Shown piece after piece: positions 6,335-9,627 of a DNA stretch of 9,627 bases; within the stretch, counting starts at the first letter, position 1; the number at the start of each line of letters is the position of its first letter. This stretch comes from an uncultured beta proteobacterium (GTDB lineage: Bacteria; Pseudomonadota; Gammaproteobacteria; Burkholderiales; Rhodocyclaceae). The DNA lies in assembly GCA_903917505.1 (NCBI GenBank), contig CAIXAY010000118.1, forward strand, positions 1-9,627. Reading direction: 5' to 3'. The notes below the pieces were generated by a model. That model ran no database searches. It was not told where the DNA came from and saw nothing but the letters and a program-made list of their open reading frames with translations. The translations under genes were made by a program, and so were the position numbers.

Positions 6335-9300
6335 ATGAACCAAGCTGCTGATCCCGCGAAGATTTGGCGACTGACCCCCGCCCGGCTGGCGCTGCTTTAC
6401 GCGGCCTTCGCCGGCTTGTGGATCGTCGCCTCGGGCGCCTTGCTGATCCTCAACGTCGATGACCCGGTCTGGCGCGGCCGGATCGAACTCGGCAAGGGCC
6501 TGCTTTTCGTCGCGGTGACCAGCAGCCTGCTCTACCTCCTGCTCAAGCATTGGCGCGAGCCCCTGCCGGTCGCTTCGCCGGCGCTGTTCGGCCAGCAACT
6601 GGTGCCGCGCCGCAAGCGCCGCTGGCGAGCCCTGGTCCTGATGGTGCTGCTGGCGCTGGTGCCGTTCGCCGGCCTGCTGGTCATCGAGGTGCATGGCCCG
6701 CAGATCGAGCGCGAGGCCCTGGCCAACCTGGAAGCCATCGCGGACCTCAAGACCAGCCAGATCGAAAACTGGCTCGATGAGCGTGACAACGACGGCACCG
6801 TCATCATGTCCAGCGCCAGCTTCGTCAGTCAGGTCGAGATCTTGCAGCGAGCCGGCGGCGGGCGGGTGCGGGCCGACGTGCAAACGCGGCTCAACGAAAT
6901 CATGGCTGCGCTGCATTATGACGAGGCCATTCTGGTCGATGCGCTCGGGCGGTCGCTGATCACCCAGGGCCAATTTCCCGACTTGCCGCCGCTGACCCTG
7001 GCGCTGCTGCCGAAGGCGCTGGCGACCGAGCAGACGCAGAAAAGCGAAATCGTCGCCGATGCGCAGGGTGAATTGCATTTCGATCTCGTCGTGCCCCTGC
7101 TCAAGTTCGAGAATGGCTGGCGGCAGGCCGTGGGCGCCGTGGTTCTGCGCGTCTCGCCGCAGCGCTTTCTGTTCCCCTATATCCAGCATTGGCCGACCGC
7201 GAGCGCGCCCGGCGAAGCGGTGCTGTTGCGGCGCGACGGCGACGCCGTGGTGTTCATCAACGAACTGCGCCACCGCCAAGGCCGCGGCCTGTCGCTGCGT
7301 TTGCCGACCGGCGACACCAGCGTGGCCGCCCGCGCCGTCGCGGCAGTCGCCTCGTCGCAGCGGCCGGGAACGCTGCAGGGTCGCGATTACCGCGGCGTGC
7401 CTGTACTGGCGGCCTATCGGCCGGTGCTCGGAACCGACTGGGTATTCATCGCCAAGGTCGATCGCGACGAAGTGCGGGCGCCCTTGCGCGCGCTGGCCTT
7501 CTGGGTCAGCCTGATCGCCCTGCTGGCCATCGCCGCCGTCAGCGCGCTGATGCTCGTGCTCTGGCGCCAGAGCGCGCGCGCCTTGAAACTCGAGATGCAG
7601 GCACAGTCGGACAAGCTGGTGCGGCAGTTCTACGATCTGCCCTTCATCGGCATTGCGATCAGTTCGCCGAAGACCAAGCACTGGCTGAAGTTCAACGACC
7701 GCCTGTGCGAAATCCTCGGCTATTCGCGCCAGGAAATGGCCACGGTCAGTTGGGCGGACATGACCCATCCCGATGATCTGACGACGAATCTTGCCGAGTT
7801 CGATCGCGTCATGCGCGGCGAGTCCGAAGGCTACACCCTGGACAAGCGTTTCATCCGCAAGGACGGCACGACCGTATACACCACGCTCGATGTCAAGTGC
7901 GTGCGCGCTGCCGACGGCAGCGTCGAGTACATGTTCGCGACGACGCAGGACATCAGCGAACGCAAGGAGGCGGAGGCGAAGATTCAGCGCCTGACCCAGC
8001 TCCACGCCGCCTTGAGCGAATGCAATCAGGCCATCGTGCGCTGCTCGAGCGAGGCCGAACTGTTTCCGCAAATCTGCCGCATCGCCGTGCAGATCGGCGG
8101 CATGACGATGGCCTGGGTCGGATTCGTCGATCCGGAAACGCTGCGTGTCCGGCCGGTGGCCTCTTACGGCGACGCGACGAATTTTCTCGCCACCGGCGAA
8201 ATCAGTGCGGATGCCGCGAGTCCCTATGGCCAGGGCGCGGCCGGCACGGCCATCCGCGGCGGCAAACCGGTGTGGATCCCGGACTACCTCGACGATCCGC
8301 GCACCCTGGCCTGGCGCGCACCGGCCGCGCTGGCCGGCTGGAAAGCGACGGCCGCCTTGCCCCTGGTCAGGAACGAACAGGTGCTCGGCGTGTTCGTGCT
8401 CAATGCCAGCGTGGCCAACCCCTTCGACGAAGCGGTGTGCACCGTGCTCAGCCAGATGGCGGCGGACATCAGCTATGCGCTGAGCGCCTTCGCCAGGGAG
8501 GCTGAACGCCAGCAGACGGAAATCGCGCTGCGCGAGAGCGAAAGCCGCTTCCGCGATCTTTATGAAAAAGCGCCGCTGGCCTATCAGTCGCTGGATATCG
8601 AGGGAAGAATCCTGGAAGTGAACGAAGCCTGGCTGGCCTTGCTCGGGCGCTCGCGCGACGAAGTCATCGGACGCTTCATCGGCGATTTCTTGACCGAAGC
8701 TTCGCTCACGACTTTGCAGGACGAATTCCCGCGCTTCCAGCGGCACGGACGCGTCGATGGCGTGCTTTTCCAGTTCGTGCAGAAGGACGGCTCGCTGCGC
8801 TTGCTGATGGTCAACGGGCAGGCCGCGCGCGACCAGGACGGCAATTTCCTGCGCTCGCACTGCATCCTGACCGATCTCACCGAGCGCCTGCAAGCGGAGG
8901 AGAAACTCAAGCTGGCGGCCAAGGTCTTCGAACAGAGCGCCGAAGGCATCATCATCACCGACGCCGCGCGCAATATCGTGATGGTCAATCAGGCCTTCAG
9001 CACTATCACCGGCTACAGTGCCGCCGACGCCCTGAACCGCAATCCGCACATGCTCTCCTCGGGATATCACGACGCTCATTTCTACGAGGCGATGTGGGCG
9101 GCCGTGCACACCGGCGGTCACTGGTACGGCGAAATGTGGAACCGGCGCAAGAACGGCGACATCTATCCGGAACTCGTGTCGATCAGCCAGGTGCTCGATG
9201 GCAATGGCGCGGTGACGCACTATGTCGGCATCTTCAGCGATATCTCGGAACACAAGGCCAATGAAGAGCGCATTCAGTACCTCGCGCACTTCGACGCGCT

Positions 9301-9627
9301 CACTGGCTTGCCCAATCGCAGCCTGCTGGCCGACCGCGTCGGCCAGGCGCTCTCCCGGGTCGAGCGCAACCGCGAACCGCTGGGGCTGGTCTTCCTCGAT
9401 CTTGACCGCTTCAAGAACGTCAATGATTCGCTCGGGCATCGCATCGGCGACGAACTGCTGATCCAGGTCGCCGAGCGCCTGCGCTCGGCCCTGCGCGAGG
9501 AGGACACCGTTTCGCGCCTGGACGGCGACGAATTCATCCTGGTCCTGCCCGGCACCGACGCCGACGGCGTCGCCCACGTCGCCGAAAAACTGCTCAAGAC
9601 CATTTCGACGCCTTACACGATCGCGCC
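6335..9627 (+). CDS. membrane PAS/GAF/GGDEF sensor, 3' end beyond window
   Basis: From ATG 6335 the frame is open for 1097 codons to the window edge. Order: hydrophobic segments at about 18-39, 54-70 and 98-117; a region of some 270 residues, probably periplasmic and Cache-like (its ANLEAIADLKTSQIENWL start is typical); a fourth membrane segment at about 387-411; PAS at 431-545; GAF at about 550-728; PAS at about 732-855; PAS at about 859-975; and a GGDEF domain from HFDALTGLPNR onward. The GGDEF core has LDLDRFKNVNDSLGHRIGDELL, an RxxD inhibitory c-di-GMP site (R1054-D1057) and the signature DGDEF (1063-1067) in place of GGDEF. It is therefore a likely c-di-GMP signalling receptor, and an EAL domain may follow beyond the edge. 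The start could also be GTG 6329 or 6320; ribosome-binding sequence is weak (GAAAG, 6325-6329). No ligand can be inferred. Confidence 0.93.
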   Translation, partial: MNQAADPAKIWRLTPARLALLYAAFAGLWIVASGALLILNVDDPVWRGRIELGKGLLFVAVTSSLLYLLLKHWREPLPVASPALFGQQLVPRRKRRWRALVLMVLLALVPFAGLLVIEVHGPQIEREALANLEAIADLKTSQIENWLDERDNDGTVIMSSASFVSQVEILQRAGGGRVRADVQTRLNEIMAALHYDEAILVDALGRSLITQGQFPDLPPLTLALLPKALATEQTQKSEIVADAQGELHFDLVVPLLKFENGWRQAVGAVVLRVSPQRFLFPYIQHWPTASAPGEAVLLRRDGDAVVFINELRHRQGRGLSLRLPTGDTSVAARAVAAVASSQRPGTLQGRDYRGVPVLAAYRPVLGTDWVFIAKVDRDEVRAPLRALAFWVSLIALLAIAAVSALMLVLWRQSARALKLEMQAQSDKLVRQFYDLPFIGIAISSPKTKHWLKFNDRLCEILGYSRQEMATVSWADMTHPDDLTTNLAEFDRVMRGESEGYTLDKRFIRKDGTTVYTTLDVKCVRAADGSVEYMFATTQDISERKEAEAKIQRLTQLHAALSECNQAIVRCSSEAELFPQICRIAVQIGGMTMAWVGFVDPETLRVRPVASYGDATNFLATGEISADAASPYGQGAAGTAIRGGKPVWIPDYLDDPRTLAWRAPAALAGWKATAALPLVRNEQVLGVFVLNASVANPFDEAVCTVLSQMAADISYALSAFAREAERQQTEIALRESESRFRDLYEKAPLAYQSLDIEGRILEVNEAWLALLGRSRDEVIGRFIGDFLTEASLTTLQDEFPRFQRHGRVDGVLFQFVQKDGSLRLLMVNGQAARDQDGNFLRSHCILTDLTERLQAEEKLKLAAKVFEQSAEGIIITDAARNIVMVNQAFSTITGYSAADALNRNPHMLSSGYHDAHFYEAMWAAVHTGGHWYGEMWNRRKNGDIYPELVSISQVLDGNGAVTHYVGIFSDISEHKANEERIQYLAHFDALTGLPNRSLLADRVGQALSRVERNREPLGLVFLDLDRFKNVNDSLGHRIGDELLIQVAERLRSALREEDTVSRLDGDEFILVLPGTDADGVAHVAEKLLKTISTPYTIA

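Noticed and set aside
6209..9577. A 1122-codon open frame on the minus strand opposite the sensor gene
   Set aside because: It is the mirror of a GC-rich, strongly biased gene: its translation is rich in Arg, Ala, Gln, His and Asp with no domain I recognise, while the plus strand encodes a clear PAS/GAF/GGDEF protein throughout.
1..9627. CRISPR arrays, tRNA or rRNA genes, complete insertion sequences
   Set aside because: I looked for regularly spaced repeats, cloverleaf-like segments with a TTCGANTC-type arm, and transposase genes with terminal repeats, and saw none.

Overview
The window looks like a chromosomal segment from a proteobacterium, probably a betaproteobacterium and perhaps a Rhodocyclales-like one. 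The evidence is the high-GC, strongly codon-biased right part, UbiA and UbiD proteins very close in motif and length to the proteobacterial ubiquinone enzymes, and a large PAS/GAF/GGDEF receptor. The genus assignment is an inference from style, not from a search.

The left part (about 1-3740) is visibly lower in GC and reads as an accessory island. It opens with the 5' end of a leftward gene (DUF6765-like), followed by a compact divergent promoter region full of short repeats and palindromes. A rightward cluster follows: a TIGR04255-family protein with a TTG start, a helix-turn-helix protein 3 nt downstream, and a zeta-toxin/COG4185-like P-loop kinase. The kinase reading frame seems to begin before its first ATG, right where the helix-turn-helix gene ends. 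A 197-bp spacer with two perfect palindromes sharing one core sequence separates this cluster from a convergent, intact tyrosine recombinase. The recombinase is the likely agent of island integration.

The right part (about 3740-9627) is core-like. ubiA (4-hydroxybenzoate polyprenyltransferase) and ubiD (prenylated-FMN-dependent decarboxylase) catalyse consecutive ubiquinone steps. They are separated by a small inverted pair of REP-like hairpins. Then comes a long gene, open at the window edge, for a membrane-bound receptor with four predicted membrane segments, a Cache-like periplasmic region, PAS-GAF-PAS-PAS and a GGDEF domain whose signature reads DGDEF.

The most interesting part is the TIGR04255 / helix-turn-helix / zeta-like kinase module beside an integrase. 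It has the form of a toxin-antitoxin or phage-defence cassette, but I cannot match it to a named system. Also of note are its overlapping divergent promoters, the G-run at the helix-turn-helix/kinase junction, and the integrase/ubiA boundary, where the element may have replaced the ubiA start region.
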